Shown: in pieces, positions 26,706-34,246 of the stretch | How positions within the stretch are numbered: the first letter of the stretch is position 1 | Layout: each line of letters opens with the position of its first letter | NCBI RefSeq assembly: GCF_041925275.1 | Contig: NZ_JBHEUZ010000015.1 | Span: 62,001 to 126,000 of the forward strand | Origin: Parapedobacter pyrenivorans_A | GTDB taxonomy: Bacteria > Bacteroidota > Bacteroidia > Sphingobacteriales > Sphingobacteriaceae | Direction of reading: 5' to 3' | DNA length: 64,000 nucleotides | Program-made: the position numbers and the translations under genes | Notes under the pieces: model-generated | What the model was told of the DNA's origin: nothing | What the model saw: the letters and a program-made list of their open reading frames with translations, nothing else | Database searches by the model: none

Positions 26706-27272
26706 TTATAGCAATGCCGTCATGAAGTTACCCAGCTTGATACGCAGCGTTTTAAACGCTTTGGCCAGATGCGCTTCGACCGTCTTTTCGGAAATCTGCA
26801 AGTTTTCGGCAATTTGCTTCTGCGAAAGCCCTTCTTCCCGGCTGAGGCGGAATACCAACTGGCACCGCTCGGGCAACTGGCTCACATACTTGGCCAACTC
26901 CTCGCTGAGTTCGTCAAACGAGAGTTTTTCTTCGGTAGAATGATCGACCTGTTCCTTACATACCACTGAATCGATATACCGCTGTTCACGGTAATGTCTA
27001 TCGAGTGTTTTTATTACGCGGTACTTTACCGACACCGCCAAATATTTTGCCAGATCGGTAGCCAATTCGAGTGTATGGCGGCGATTCCAGAGGGCCGCAA
27101 AGATATCCTGTACAATTTCTTCCGCCTCTTCGAGATTACCCATGCGGTAACCTGCCATGACGAATAGCTTTTTCCAGTATCGATTATACAGCGCCGTAAA
27201 GGCCGCTTCATCGTTACTTTTCAGCAACAACAACAGGTCTTCATCAAGTGCGGAATCGTAGTTAGGCATCAC
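26706..27272 (-). CDS. ECF RNA polymerase sigma factor (FecI-like, sigma-70 family)
   Basis: A 188-residue ECF sigma factor of the Bacteroidota SusC-linked type. Region 2 is FTALYNRYWKKLFVMAGYRMGNLEEAEEIVQDIFAALWNRR. Region 4 is LPERCQLVFRLSREEGLSQKQIAENLQISEKTVEAHLAKAFKTLR, with a clear helix-turn-helix. It should direct transcription of the downstream susC-susD-phosphoesterase genes under control of the FecR anti-sigma factor 99 bases downstream. A GATATTTG box in its leader (about 27370-27378, minus strand) is near the TAnnTTTG consensus. Confidence 0.93.
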   Translation of the reverse strand: MMPNYDSALDEDLLLLLKSNDEAAFTALYNRYWKKLFVMAGYRMGNLEEAEEIVQDIFAALWNRRHTLELATDLAKYLAVSVKYRVIKTLDRHYREQRYIDSVVCKEQVDHSTEEKLSFDELSEELAKYVSQLPERCQLVFRLSREEGLSQKQIAENLQISEKTVEAHLAKAFKTLRIKLGNFMTALL

Positions 27273-27549
27273 CTACATCTTTTCTCGTAAAGGACGTGTT
27301 TGCCAGGCCGTGCATCTCATTACGCGCGCGGGCCTAAAGGGCACGGATCAACAGATTCGATGACCAACGCAAATATCTTTCCCTCGTATTAAGCCGTTAT
27401 TAATTGATTATTATTTCTCCACCCTTGCTACCTATTTGGCTAGCTGGTGCATACTACCGTACAATAGTAGCGAATATAGCCGGCTCCCGCAACTTTAAAA
27501 TCGCTTCCTGCCGAACCGGCCACTCCCAGCACCTATTTCTACCATTTCC

Positions 27550-27616
27550 CCGATACCTTCCCGATAGTTTCCCGTTAATATGCCGTTATTTGGGGGTTTT
27601 ATCGGCAACCTATCGG
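27550..27616. repeat. Helically phased hexamer array (CCGATA/CCGTTA, then inverted TATCGG)
   Basis: Four direct hexamers start at 27550, 27561, 27572 and 27583 (CCGATA, CCGATA, CCGTTA, CCGTTA), exactly 11 bp apart. Two inverted copies TATCGG start at 27600 and 27611, again 11 bp apart. All would lie on nearly one face of the helix. The array sits in the 537-base divergent gap between the sigma factor gene and the cassette at 27810, where no coding signal was seen. A cooperative operator or an origin-like element is possible. Its protein is unknown. Confidence 0.55.
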
Positions 27617-27809
27617 ATATCACTAGGATAACACACGGGATACGCACGGATAGCGCCTAGGGAAGCCTGCACAGGGGCACGGGCCGCGGGCAGCTAACAA
27701 CCGGCCGACAAAAACGCCATGTTACGACAAATGCGTCATTCCGCGACATCCGCGACAAGGGTTGTTTCGATGCTCCCCACCTTTGTACTGTTGTTTAAAT
27801 GAACTACTC

Positions 27810-28577
27810 ATGGCACAACAGGAAAGTATCATTAAATTAAAAGGGAAGATCGGGGATCTGACCTTTTACGAAACCAAAGACGGGTACCAAGCACGCCAAG
27901 CCAAGGGGGTAGACCCCCGGCGCATCGCCACGGACCCCAACTACCAACGCACCCGCGAGAACAATGCGGAGTTTGCCCGGGGCGCGGCGGCAGTCAAGCG
28001 GCTGCGCAATACGCTGCGGCCGATGATCCTGCTCACCTATGACCCGAAGATGCCCCGACGGCTCTTCAGCCGGTTGATGCGGGTGGTGAAGGCAGACGCG
28101 GTAAACGACCGCGGCGAGCGACGGGTATTGCCCGAGAACCTCGGGATGCTCGGGCAGTTCGGGTTCAATGTGACGGCATCGCTGGCCAACACGCTCTTCG
28201 TGGTGCCGGAGTACACCATTGACCGTGCAACGGGCAGTGTGCAGATCGATGTCTCTGCGCTCAACCCCAAGCTGGCCATTGCCGCACCTGCCGGTGCCAC
28301 GCACTTCCAGTTCAACCTCGGTGCAGCCACGATGGACTTCGATACGGAAGGCACGGCAAACGCCTCGGCCATCGCGATGGCGGAAAGCGAGATGGGCATC
28401 CTGAACAGTAACGAATTTGCCGGCACCACGCTGACCGCCACCATCCCGGCGGGCACGACCCTGCCGCTTTTCGTGCTCTTCGGCATTTCGTTTTACCAAG
28501 AGGTGAATGGCAAGCCGTACCCACTCAACAACGGCGCGTACAATCCGCTTGACGTCTTACAGATCGATGCGGCATGA
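27810..28577 (+). CDS. Bacteroidota hypothetical protein of a phage-like DUF5675 cassette
   Basis: A 255-residue soluble protein without a signal peptide. It starts MAQQESIIKLKGKIGDLTFYETKDGYQARQAKG, a motif common in Bacteroidota proteins encoded beside DUF5675 genes. The middle has basic helices (RFSRLMRVVKADAVND), and the C-terminal half is beta-rich (GATHFQFNLGAATMDF, FVLFGISFYQEVNG). No named function is known to me; a structural or phage-derived role is possible. The ATG at 27810 was preferred to the earlier in-frame start because the N-terminal motif begins there. It overlaps the next gene by 4 bases (ATGA). Confidence 0.7.
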   Translation: MAQQESIIKLKGKIGDLTFYETKDGYQARQAKGVDPRRIATDPNYQRTRENNAEFARGAAAVKRLRNTLRPMILLTYDPKMPRRLFSRLMRVVKADAVNDRGERRVLPENLGMLGQFGFNVTASLANTLFVVPEYTIDRATGSVQIDVSALNPKLAIAAPAGATHFQFNLGAATMDFDTEGTANASAIAMAESEMGILNSNEFAGTTLTATIPAGTTLPLFVLFGISFYQEVNGKPYPLNNGAYNPLDVLQIDAA

Positions 28578-28993
28578 TAGAGCTCTATCTGAAGCGCCGC
28601 TACCATCCCGAGGGGACGAACGGCGAGCTTACGCACCGAGGGCAGTCGGTATGTTCCTGCATCGAACTGCCCTGGCGGGGCAACCGCCGGTTTATCAGTT
28701 GCATTCCAGAAGGGCGCTACCGCCTGGTGAAACGCCGGCACCCACGTTGGGGCGAGCAGCTGGCGGTGGCCAACGTGCCGGGGCGAGAAGGCATCCTCTT
28801 CCATCCGGCCAACGATGCGCTGGCCCAACTGCAGGGGTGCATTGCACCGGTCGCTACATGCACCGCGCCGGGTGAGGGCAGCCACAGCCGCATTGCGGTG
28901 GAACGCCTCAAGGACCTGGTGTATCCGGTGCTGGAAGCGGACGAGGAAGTATGGCTGGTCATCGTGGCCGAGGCGGTAACCAAAGCGGCGTAG
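28574..28993 (+). CDS. DUF5675 family protein
   Basis: A 139-residue protein with the DUF5675 pattern: a beta-rich start (IELYLKRRYHPEGTNGELTH), CSCIELPWRGNRRFISCIPEGRYRLVKR, then GREGILFHPANDALAQLQGCIAP, an HxxN/GCI arrangement reminiscent of L,D-transpeptidase/YkuD-like or peptidoglycan-acting folds. Enzymatic activity is not established for the family. It is often found in phages and phage-like loci. Its ATG overlaps the stop of the preceding gene by 4 bases and two small genes follow closely, so all four are probably one transcript. Confidence 0.8.
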   Translation: MIELYLKRRYHPEGTNGELTHRGQSVCSCIELPWRGNRRFISCIPEGRYRLVKRRHPRWGEQLAVANVPGREGILFHPANDALAQLQGCIAPVATCTAPGEGSHSRIAVERLKDLVYPVLEADEEVWLVIVAEAVTKAA

Positions 28994-28995
28994 CG

Positions 28996-29307
28996 ATGGC
29001 GCAAGCAACAATGAACGGAAGCAACCAAACGTCATCCGCTCCTCGGGGAGCGGCGGATGCCAAGCCTGTCCAGGCATCGAATGGACACCCACCGACCCCT
29101 TGGTGGCTAACGTTACGCGAAGGCCTGCAGCTGGCCAGCCAGCTCATCCTTGCCTCGCCGGTGCGGCTGCCCGCCAAGGTGGTTACCGCGGCGAAGTACG
29201 TGAGCGTGGCGCTGGGGCTCTGGGAAAGTCTCGACGCGCGCCGGCCCACCCCGGCGGGCCCGGCAGCCGGGCAGAGCGACGAAGCGGAGGCTGCCGATGA
29301 ACCATGA
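28996..29307 (+). CDS. Small hypothetical protein of the DUF5675 cassette
   Basis: A 103-residue protein. The N-terminal third is Ser/Asn/Pro-rich and probably disordered; a hydrophobic/amphipathic helix region follows (LREGLQLASQLILASPVRLPAKVVTAAKYVSVALGLWESL); the tail is acidic. It could be a membrane-associated cassette component. The ATG at 28996 lies just after the DUF5675 stop. It overlaps the next gene by 11 bases. I do not recognise a family. Confidence 0.5.
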   Translation: MAQATMNGSNQTSSAPRGAADAKPVQASNGHPPTPWWLTLREGLQLASQLILASPVRLPAKVVTAAKYVSVALGLWESLDARRPTPAGPAAGQSDEAEAADEP

Positions 29308-29467
29308 CCTCAAGCTGGGCACAGCTGCCGGCACGGTATTGAGTGCCCTGCCCCACATCGGCACCGATGAGCTGTTGAAGACCGCCATCCTCGCCGCCGT
29401 GGGCGCCACGGTCAGCTTTGTGGTGAGCCTCGTGCTCCACCGGCTGCGCAGATCGCGTCGCCGGTAA
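29297..29467 (+). CDS. Short holin-like membrane protein
   Basis: A 56-residue protein starting MNHDLKLGTAAGTVLSALPHIG, with one hydrophobic helix (LLKTAILAAVGATVSFVVSLVLH) and a very basic C-terminus (RLRRSRRR). This is the shape of small phage holins or anchor peptides. It is the last gene of the cassette and is followed at once by a strong terminator. Holin function is inferred from size, topology and neighbours only. Confidence 0.55.
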   Translation: MNHDLKLGTAAGTVLSALPHIGTDELLKTAILAAVGATVSFVVSLVLHRLRRSRRR

Positions 29468-29470
29468 CCG

Positions 29471-29503
29471 AACCGCCCCCGGGATTCCGGGGGCGGTTTT
29501 TTT
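29471..29503 (+). terminator. Strong rho-independent terminator of the DUF5675 cassette
   Basis: A perfect 12-bp stem (29471-29482 with 29487-29498, arms AACCGCCCCCGG / CCGGGGGCGGTT), a 4-base loop GATT and a T7 run. It ends the four-gene cassette. Confidence 0.92.
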
Positions 29504-29527
29504 GAAAAAATCACTATCTTTGACATC

Positions 29528-29764
29528 ATGGATACGCTACAAGTAGATATTTTGAACCCGAAAGCGAGTAGGCTACTGAAAGATTTAGCTTCTCTGGGAC
29601 TAATTGCAATCAAACCCATTAGCAAGGATGGTTTTCAAAAGGTAGTGGATAAATTTCGATCAACCACTGCCGATGATGTACCTAGCTTAACGGAAATAAC
29701 AGAAGAGGTGGAATTAGTAAGATCTCAACGTTATGCCAAAAAGAAGGCATCGGATAATCATTGA
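29528..29764 (+). CDS. Putative antitoxin of a PIN-domain toxin-antitoxin pair
   Basis: A 78-residue acidic protein beginning MDTLQVDILNPKASRLLKDLA and ending in a lysine-rich tail (RSQRYAKKKASDNH). The N-terminal beta-strand plus helix and the ILNPKA..LL.DLA pattern are typical of small antitoxins paired with COG1569-like PIN toxins. Its 3' end overlaps the toxin start at 29733 by 32 bases, as expected for a toxin-antitoxin operon. A TATCTTTG box (29515-29522) ends 5 bases before the ATG, so the transcript may be nearly leaderless. Confidence 0.65.
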   Translation: MDTLQVDILNPKASRLLKDLASLGLIAIKPISKDGFQKVVDKFRSTTADDVPSLTEITEEVELVRSQRYAKKKASDNH

Positions 29765-30146
29765 CACTAATCTTTGGATAAGTTATCTCCTTTCGAAAGG
29801 ATTGAGAAAATTAGATACAATCCTTGTGAAGAAGGAAATCGTTCTTCTGTTTTCCTAAGAACTATTAGATGAGCTTGTCGAAGTGACCCAGCGTCCAAAG
29901 TTCAAGAAGTATTTTCATCCAGAAGATGTTTCGTCACTATTATACCAATTAAGTTTACGGGCTGAGTTGATAACTGTTGTTAGTGAAGCCGATGGCTGCC
30001 GGGACCATAAAGACAATTTCCTGTTGGCATTGGCGGAAGATGGCAATGCGACCCATTTGATAACGGGAGACAATGACCTGTTAGTCTTGGATACATATAG
30101 ACAAACAAAAATACTCACAGCTGAAGCATATTTACAAAGCCTTTAG
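29733..30146 (+). pseudogene. PIN-domain toxin with in-frame stop codon
   Basis: Translation from the ATG at 29733 gives MPKRRHRIIIDTNLWISYLL, the first PIN aspartate. It then meets TAA at 29856-29858, in the position before ELLDELVEVTQRPKF (the conserved PIN glutamate region). The frame continues intact to RDHKDNFLLALA and LITGDNDLL (remaining PIN acidic residues) and ends LQSL at 30146. A single C-to-T change of CAA would create this TAA. PIN toxins are Mg-dependent RNases; this one should be inactive unless the stop is bypassed or is a sequencing error. A GTG at 29883 could express only the C-terminal part. Confidence 0.75.
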
Positions 30147-30337
30147 CCAACCACCCTTTTTACCTCCTCCACATCCAACCCCATATAATCTGCAAATTCC
30201 ACCACCGATACGGGCTGGTGCGGCAGCTTACCCAACGCGCAATGGACGACTTTAAGCAGGCGCTGTGCCTGCCGGTTGCTTTTGCCCGTGATGATGCTTA
30301 CATCGTGGGGCAGGATGATGAGCCGCTTTTTCTTCAT
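30143..30337 (-). CDS. Small HTH-like DNA-binding protein (paralogue 2)
   Basis: A 64-residue protein, MKKKRLIILPHDVSIITGKS, followed by NRQAQRLLKVVHCALGK and SVVEFADYMGLDVEEVKRVVG. The pattern (beta start, VSxITGKSxRQAQRLL helix pair, then EFAxYxGL) is shared with the upstream neighbour. This family of 60-70-residue proteins in Bacteroidota looks like a winged or simple HTH transcription factor; its role is unknown. Its start overlaps the previous gene's stop by 4 bases. It converges on the PIN toxin end with a 4-base overlap. Confidence 0.6.
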   Translation of the reverse strand: MKKKRLIILPHDVSIITGKSNRQAQRLLKVVHCALGKLPHQPVSVVEFADYMGLDVEEVKRVVG

Positions 30338-30534
30338 GGCAACTGGCAGGCATCCAATAACTCATCCAGTGGAATACCCGAATATTCGGCAAACTCCTTG
30401 AACGTGACATACTGGCGGTCTTCCTTGCCCAGCAGGATCTTCAGTTGACGTAGTTTACGCTGGCCCTGTTTTTGGTCGACGCCCAATAAGGCAGCCACCT
30501 CGTTGGAACGGATGCAAATACGCTTAATCTTCAT
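30334..30534 (-). CDS. Small HTH-like DNA-binding protein (paralogue 1)
   Basis: A 66-residue protein, MKIKRICIRSNEVAALLGVD, then QKQGQRKLRQLKILLGK and YVTFKEFAEYSGIPLDELLDACQLP. It aligns with the next gene along its whole length (I..hsneVa.l.G...rqgQR.L...k..lGK...Y....EFaeY.Gi...e), so the two are tandem paralogues. The ATG at 30534 is used because the paralogue alignment begins there; the longer frame upstream has no similarity. A TAnnTTTG promoter lies 76 bases upstream. Confidence 0.6.
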   Translation of the reverse strand: MKIKRICIRSNEVAALLGVDQKQGQRKLRQLKILLGKEDRQYVTFKEFAEYSGIPLDELLDACQLP

Positions 30535-30609
30535 AAGTAGCAAACTAGTTAGGTAGCCGCCACCTTCACCGGAACCGGTTCCCATCGGCAGATGGATATG
30601 CTTCGGAAG

Positions 30610-30669
30610 CAAATATAGCCTTCGCATCGCCCGCAGACAAGGGACAAAAGGGTACATTTGGGTACATTT
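30610..30669 (-). promoter_or_regulatory. Promoter and tandem repeat operator of the small HTH gene pair
   Basis: On the minus strand, TATATTTG (30617-30610) is a perfect TAnnTTTG box with a TTG 20 bases upstream (30640-30638). Directly upstream of it lie two adjoining 10-bp repeats, GGGTACATTT on the plus strand at 30650-30659 and 30660-30669. They are well placed for an activator or autoregulator. The rest of the 30535-30920 gap shows nothing. Confidence 0.6.
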
Positions 30670-30920
30670 GGCCACAAACGGCCGCCATCCTTTTCGTTGA
30701 TCGGTAAACATGTACCTTCCCCATAACGGCGTAAAAAAACCACCGTTGCGAAGGAAAACGTACCAGGCGAGCGCTCAGCGCCGATAAAGAGGTGAAATAC
30801 CACCATCGGCAAAGCCAGGGATACGGGCCGAAAACATATCCTTTCCGCTACCCGCATATCCGGGGAATAATCTCCATTTTTGCGTGTAACCCAAATTTTT
30901 TAACCAAAATTTTCATCATC

Positions 30921-31484
30921 ATGAAAACATTACCCATTCTGCTTATTGCAGGCACATCCATTTACGCCGCGTGCGGCGGATCGGTACAACAGGCCAACGA
31001 GAAGGTGGAGGCCGCAACGTACACCATTCCCGATTCGGTAAAGGTACCCGTGGCGGAAGCCCGCGCTTTGGTGGCCAACTACGCCCCGTATGCCGGTGAG
31101 GTTGTCGTTGCCCCGGGCGATACGACTTCCAACACCCGCGCAGTGTGGTTCAGCCTGGAGCAGCTGGAAGCACTGGTGGCGCAGATCGACGCCGAAGGTG
31201 GCGACGGCATCCGGTTTTACCTGGCCCGGTACAACGACACCTACCCCGAAGGTTCGGCCACGCACATCCCACCCCGTGAATATTGGGGGCGCAACACGCT
31301 GTTGATGGTATCTACGCGTGCGGCGGAAAATGCGCAGGGCAAACCGATCCACCAAGACTATTACGAGGACGTGGCATCGGCGGCGCGACCGGCGGGCCCG
31401 GCTATCATGGCCGAAATAGAGAACGATGGAGGGCTTTGCCCACCCGCCTGCGACGGCACGGACCTGCTAGAGCCGGAACCGTGA
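30921..31484 (+). CDS. Lipoprotein of unknown function upstream of a two-component system
   Basis: A 187-residue protein with a lipoprotein signal (MKTLPILLIAGTSIYAACGG, lipobox cysteine in YAAC). The mature part contains VWFSLEQLEALVAQIDAEGGDGIRFYLARYNDTYP and ends with GGLCPPACDGTDLLEPEP. The C-terminal two cysteines could form a disulphide. I do not recognise a named family, but similar lipoproteins accompany small membrane genes in Bacteroidota. The TGA overlaps the ATG of the next gene by one base, so the two are coupled. It may act as a sensor or ligand for the downstream kinase; that is a guess from position. Confidence 0.6.
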   Translation: MKTLPILLIAGTSIYAACGGSVQQANEKVEAATYTIPDSVKVPVAEARALVANYAPYAGEVVVAPGDTTSNTRAVWFSLEQLEALVAQIDAEGGDGIRFYLARYNDTYPEGSATHIPPREYWGRNTLLMVSTRAAENAQGKPIHQDYYEDVASAARPAGPAIMAEIENDGGLCPPACDGTDLLEPEP

Positions 31485-32155
31485 TGGGCGCACTGCTTAC
31501 GTATTACCTGGTGATCGAAGTCGCCTGCTTGGCGGCTTCGGTCGCCTTTTTGTGGCGGGACCCCCGTGCCATCTGGCGGTTGCAGCCATGGTACCTACTG
31601 GCAGTCGTTGCAACGGAACTGACCGGCACGTACCTTACCCGCATCGCCGATGAACCCAACCAATGGGTGTACAATCTTTATCTAGCCATCATCCCACTGT
31701 TCCTGGGGCTGGTGCTTTACCACATCATATATGCCCTTACGCCCATCCGCCGTGTGTGGCTGTACGGCTGGTGGGTTGCCTGCCTGGCCGTTTATGTGGC
31801 CGAGACCTGGGCCACCGGCGGGATATCGGTGTACAACAAATACACCCGGTATTTCGTCAATGGCGGCATCAGCATAGCCTGCATCTACTATTTCGTCCAG
31901 CAAAACCGTGTGCCCGGTTACCGCAACGTAAAGGCGTCGCCCGGCTTCTGGTGGCTATATGGTACGTGCTGTTTCTATATCGGCCATTGGGTTATCACCC
32001 TGTTTGCGCCACTGTTGTTACACCCCGGAGCTGCCATTTTTGGAATACGTCTCTACAAGGCACTCAATTTCATACTTATCTATTCACTATACGGACTATG
32101 GAGCTATGCTTTCTACTTGCGGTGGCGCACCCGCCGGCCTTCACCAAATTCCTGA
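31484..32155 (+). CDS. Multi-pass membrane protein coupled to the histidine kinase
   Basis: A 223-residue protein with about seven hydrophobic segments, from YYLVIEVACLAASVAFLW to NFILIYSLYGLWSYAFYLRW. No catalytic motif is seen. It overlaps the upstream lipoprotein stop by one base and the kinase start by 58 bases, so it is probably made with the kinase. It could be the sensory membrane part of the signalling unit, since the kinase itself has only a short hydrophobic N-terminus. This is inference; the family is not recognised. Confidence 0.6.
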   Translation: MGALLTYYLVIEVACLAASVAFLWRDPRAIWRLQPWYLLAVVATELTGTYLTRIADEPNQWVYNLYLAIIPLFLGLVLYHIIYALTPIRRVWLYGWWVACLAVYVAETWATGGISVYNKYTRYFVNGGISIACIYYFVQQNRVPGYRNVKASPGFWWLYGTCCFYIGHWVITLFAPLLLHPGAAIFGIRLYKALNFILIYSLYGLWSYAFYLRWRTRRPSPNS

Positions 32156-32907
32156 TCATCCTGATATTGCTGCTCATCGCGGTGCCTACCCTGGCGGCTG
32201 TATTTACGGCGTACAGCCACCGCCAGCGGCGCCAACACCAGGAGGAGCTGGATAAAGAGCGCGACCGGGCCGAAATCGCCCGCCTTACGGCGGAAGTGTC
32301 GGCTGCGCGGGCAGCGGCGCACCGCATCGGCTACGCATTGCACGACCGCGTGGGCAACCGTGTTTCGGCGCTCAGCACCGACCTCCACCTGCTGCAGGAA
32401 CACCCCGAGGAATTCAGCCCGGCATTGGCCGAAACGCTCTGCGAAAGCATCGTAGAGATCAAAGAAGCGCTGCGCGATGCGGCGTCCACCTTTTCGGGGC
32501 ATACCCTGCACGAATCGGGACTGGTACCCGCTATGCAGACCGAGCTCAAACGGTTGGAGAAAAGCAGTAAGCTGCGGGCCTCGCTATGTACCGAAGGGTA
32601 CCAAGACGGCCTGCTGAACGCCAAAGTAACCGACCACCTTTACCATGTATTCCTGGAAGGTGTTTGGAATGCGCATAAACATGCCGATGCCACCCAACTC
32701 ACCATCACGCTGCGCGATACGGGCGATTGCATCCACCTGTGTGTAGCAGACGATGGCAAGGGCTTTGAGATAAAAAATAAACCCCGCAACGGCATGGGTT
32801 TATACAACATCCGTTCGCGGGCCACGCTGGCCCAGGGCACCGCCTCGATCAAATCCACTCCCGGTGCCGGGACATCCATCCACATCACTTTACCGAAATA
32901 TGCCTAG
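32098..32907 (+). CDS. NarL-type sensor histidine kinase (HisKA_3)
   Basis: A 269-residue kinase with one N-terminal hydrophobic helix (FTKFLIILILLLIAVPTLAAVF). A coiled coil follows (EELDKERDRAEIARLTAEV). The phospho-acceptor region is ALHDRVGNRVSAL, with the His before Asp typical of HisKA_3, and the HATPase domain has GVWNAHKHADATQL (N-box), VADDGKGF (G1) and GMGLYNIRSRA (G2). There is no periplasmic sensor domain, so the input probably comes from the preceding membrane protein. Its stop overlaps the response regulator start by 8 bases. Confidence 0.85.
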   Translation: MELCFLLAVAHPPAFTKFLIILILLLIAVPTLAAVFTAYSHRQRRQHQEELDKERDRAEIARLTAEVSAARAAAHRIGYALHDRVGNRVSALSTDLHLLQEHPEEFSPALAETLCESIVEIKEALRDAASTFSGHTLHESGLVPAMQTELKRLEKSSKLRASLCTEGYQDGLLNAKVTDHLYHVFLEGVWNAHKHADATQLTITLRDTGDCIHLCVADDGKGFEIKNKPRNGMGLYNIRSRATLAQGTASIKSTPGAGTSIHITLPKYA

Positions 32908-33625
32908 GAAAGTTATCCGCGTAGGGTTGGTAGACGACAAGGCGATCTCCCTCCTATCCGTTGAAAAGAAAATCAAGCACATCGCCGGGGCGCGGCTCAC
33001 GCTGTTCGCCCAGCGCATGGACGAATTATCCGACAAGCTGCGCACGTTGCAAACCAACAACGGGCCCCTGCCCCATATCATCCTCATGGATATCCAGTTG
33101 GCCGCGGGCGAGGAAGGGTACAGCTGCACGTATTGGCTGAAAGACCATTATCCGGAAATCCATGTGATCGGCTATTCAGACTATGGCCAGCCCGAAACCG
33201 TACAGCGGCTGCTCCATGCCGGGGCCTGTGCATTCATCGAAAAAGGGAAAGGGGCCAAGTCGCTCCAAGCGGCACTTTTCGATGTGTATGAAACCGGACG
33301 CCACCTCAATGACCATGTGGACGAGGCGATGCTGGCAGCGCTCGGGGACGACGCCACCGAACGATTCGACATTTCCCATCCGCAGACGGCATTGCTCATG
33401 CAGCTCCTGGCAACGGACCTGAACTCATACGAAATCGGCGACCTGATGTGCATGGCCGAGAGCACGGTACGGAAACACGTCAAGCGGCTGCACCACTATT
33501 TCGGCGTAACGACCACCAAGGCCATGGTGGCACAGGCCTTTTGGCACGGCTTGATGCCCAATGGCATGCCCGATCGGATACGGGCGCTCGTTGAGAAAGC
33601 CCAGAAAAACAAGAAATCCAGGTAA
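32900..33625 (+). CDS. LuxR/NarL-type response regulator
   Basis: A 241-residue regulator. The receiver domain begins IRVGLVDDKAI, has the phospho-aspartate in HIILMDIQL and the conserved lysine in FIEKGKGAKSL. A C-terminal HTH of LuxR type follows (DLNSYEIGDLMCMAESTVRKHVKRLHHYFGV). It pairs with the kinase encoded immediately upstream. Targets are unknown; the Crp-like gene 35 bases downstream may be one or may act in parallel. Confidence 0.87.
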   Translation: MPRKVIRVGLVDDKAISLLSVEKKIKHIAGARLTLFAQRMDELSDKLRTLQTNNGPLPHIILMDIQLAAGEEGYSCTYWLKDHYPEIHVIGYSDYGQPETVQRLLHAGACAFIEKGKGAKSLQAALFDVYETGRHLNDHVDEAMLAALGDDATERFDISHPQTALLMQLLATDLNSYEIGDLMCMAESTVRKHVKRLHHYFGVTTTKAMVAQAFWHGLMPNGMPDRIRALVEKAQKNKKSR

Positions 33626-33660
33626 CTCCTTATCAAATCATCAAACACATCATCAAACAC

Positions 33661-34200
33661 ATGCAAACATCCTTACATACCTTACACCAGAAACTGATCG
33701 GCCTTGGTATCATGCCGAGCACGTGGCAAACTATCGTGGAGTGTGCAGTGGTGGTCCATCGGAAAAAAGGGCAACCACTCACCTATTACCACGGCGATTT
33801 CTTCTTCATCACGGAGGGCCTGCTCAAGCAGGAATACACCGGACCGTCGGCTACGGACATCGAACGTTTTCTTCCCGCCGGCAGCCCTTGTTTTGCTACC
33901 TGGTCTGAAGAACACCAGCCGGACTTCATTGCGCTGGAAGACGCTGTTTTGCTGAGAATAACGGGCCAGTCGCTGCAGCAGATCCGCCATGACCACCCGT
34001 CGTTCGTTGTGCCGCTCGGCAGCCTTTATGAGGAGTGGTCAGACATGCTTAAGGTTCGCATGCAGCTATTGGCCATTCCGAAAAAAGAGCGGGGCCCCGC
34101 ATTCCGCAAGCGCTTCGGTGCGCTTACAGGCTACATACCGCTCAAGGACCTGGCCGTTTACCTCAGCGTAAGCCCCAGTTACCTCGGCAAGCATCGGTAA
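33661..34200 (+). CDS. Crp/Fnr family regulator
   Basis: A 179-residue protein with the Bacteroidota Crp-like layout: a cyclic-nucleotide-binding-type beta barrel (KGQPLTYYHGDFFFITEGLLKQEYTG) and a C-terminal HTH stub (FGALTGYIPLKDLAVYLSVSPSYLGKHR). The HTH ends just after the recognition helix, which is usual for this group. The final 64 bases, including the stop, are repeated after the ATPase gene that follows, so that gene seems to have been inserted at or just beyond this gene's end. The gene itself is intact as read. Confidence 0.75.
   Translation: MQTSLHTLHQKLIGLGIMPSTWQTIVECAVVVHRKKGQPLTYYHGDFFFITEGLLKQEYTGPSATDIERFLPAGSPCFATWSEEHQPDFIALEDAVLLRITGQSLQQIRHDHPSFVVPLGSLYEEWSDMLKVRMQLLAIPKKERGPAFRKRFGALTGYIPLKDLAVYLSVSPSYLGKHR
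34137..34200 (+). repeat. Crp 3'-end direct repeat, left copy
   Basis: The last 64 bases of the Crp-like gene (ending CAAGCATCGGTAA). The copy at 35744-35807 differs by one base. Between them lie 1543 bases holding an operator palindrome and one ATPase gene only. Confidence 0.9.
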
Positions 34201-34246
34201 ATCTTTGAACCGTCAACACGATGCTTATTTGGCGAAAAATACCATT

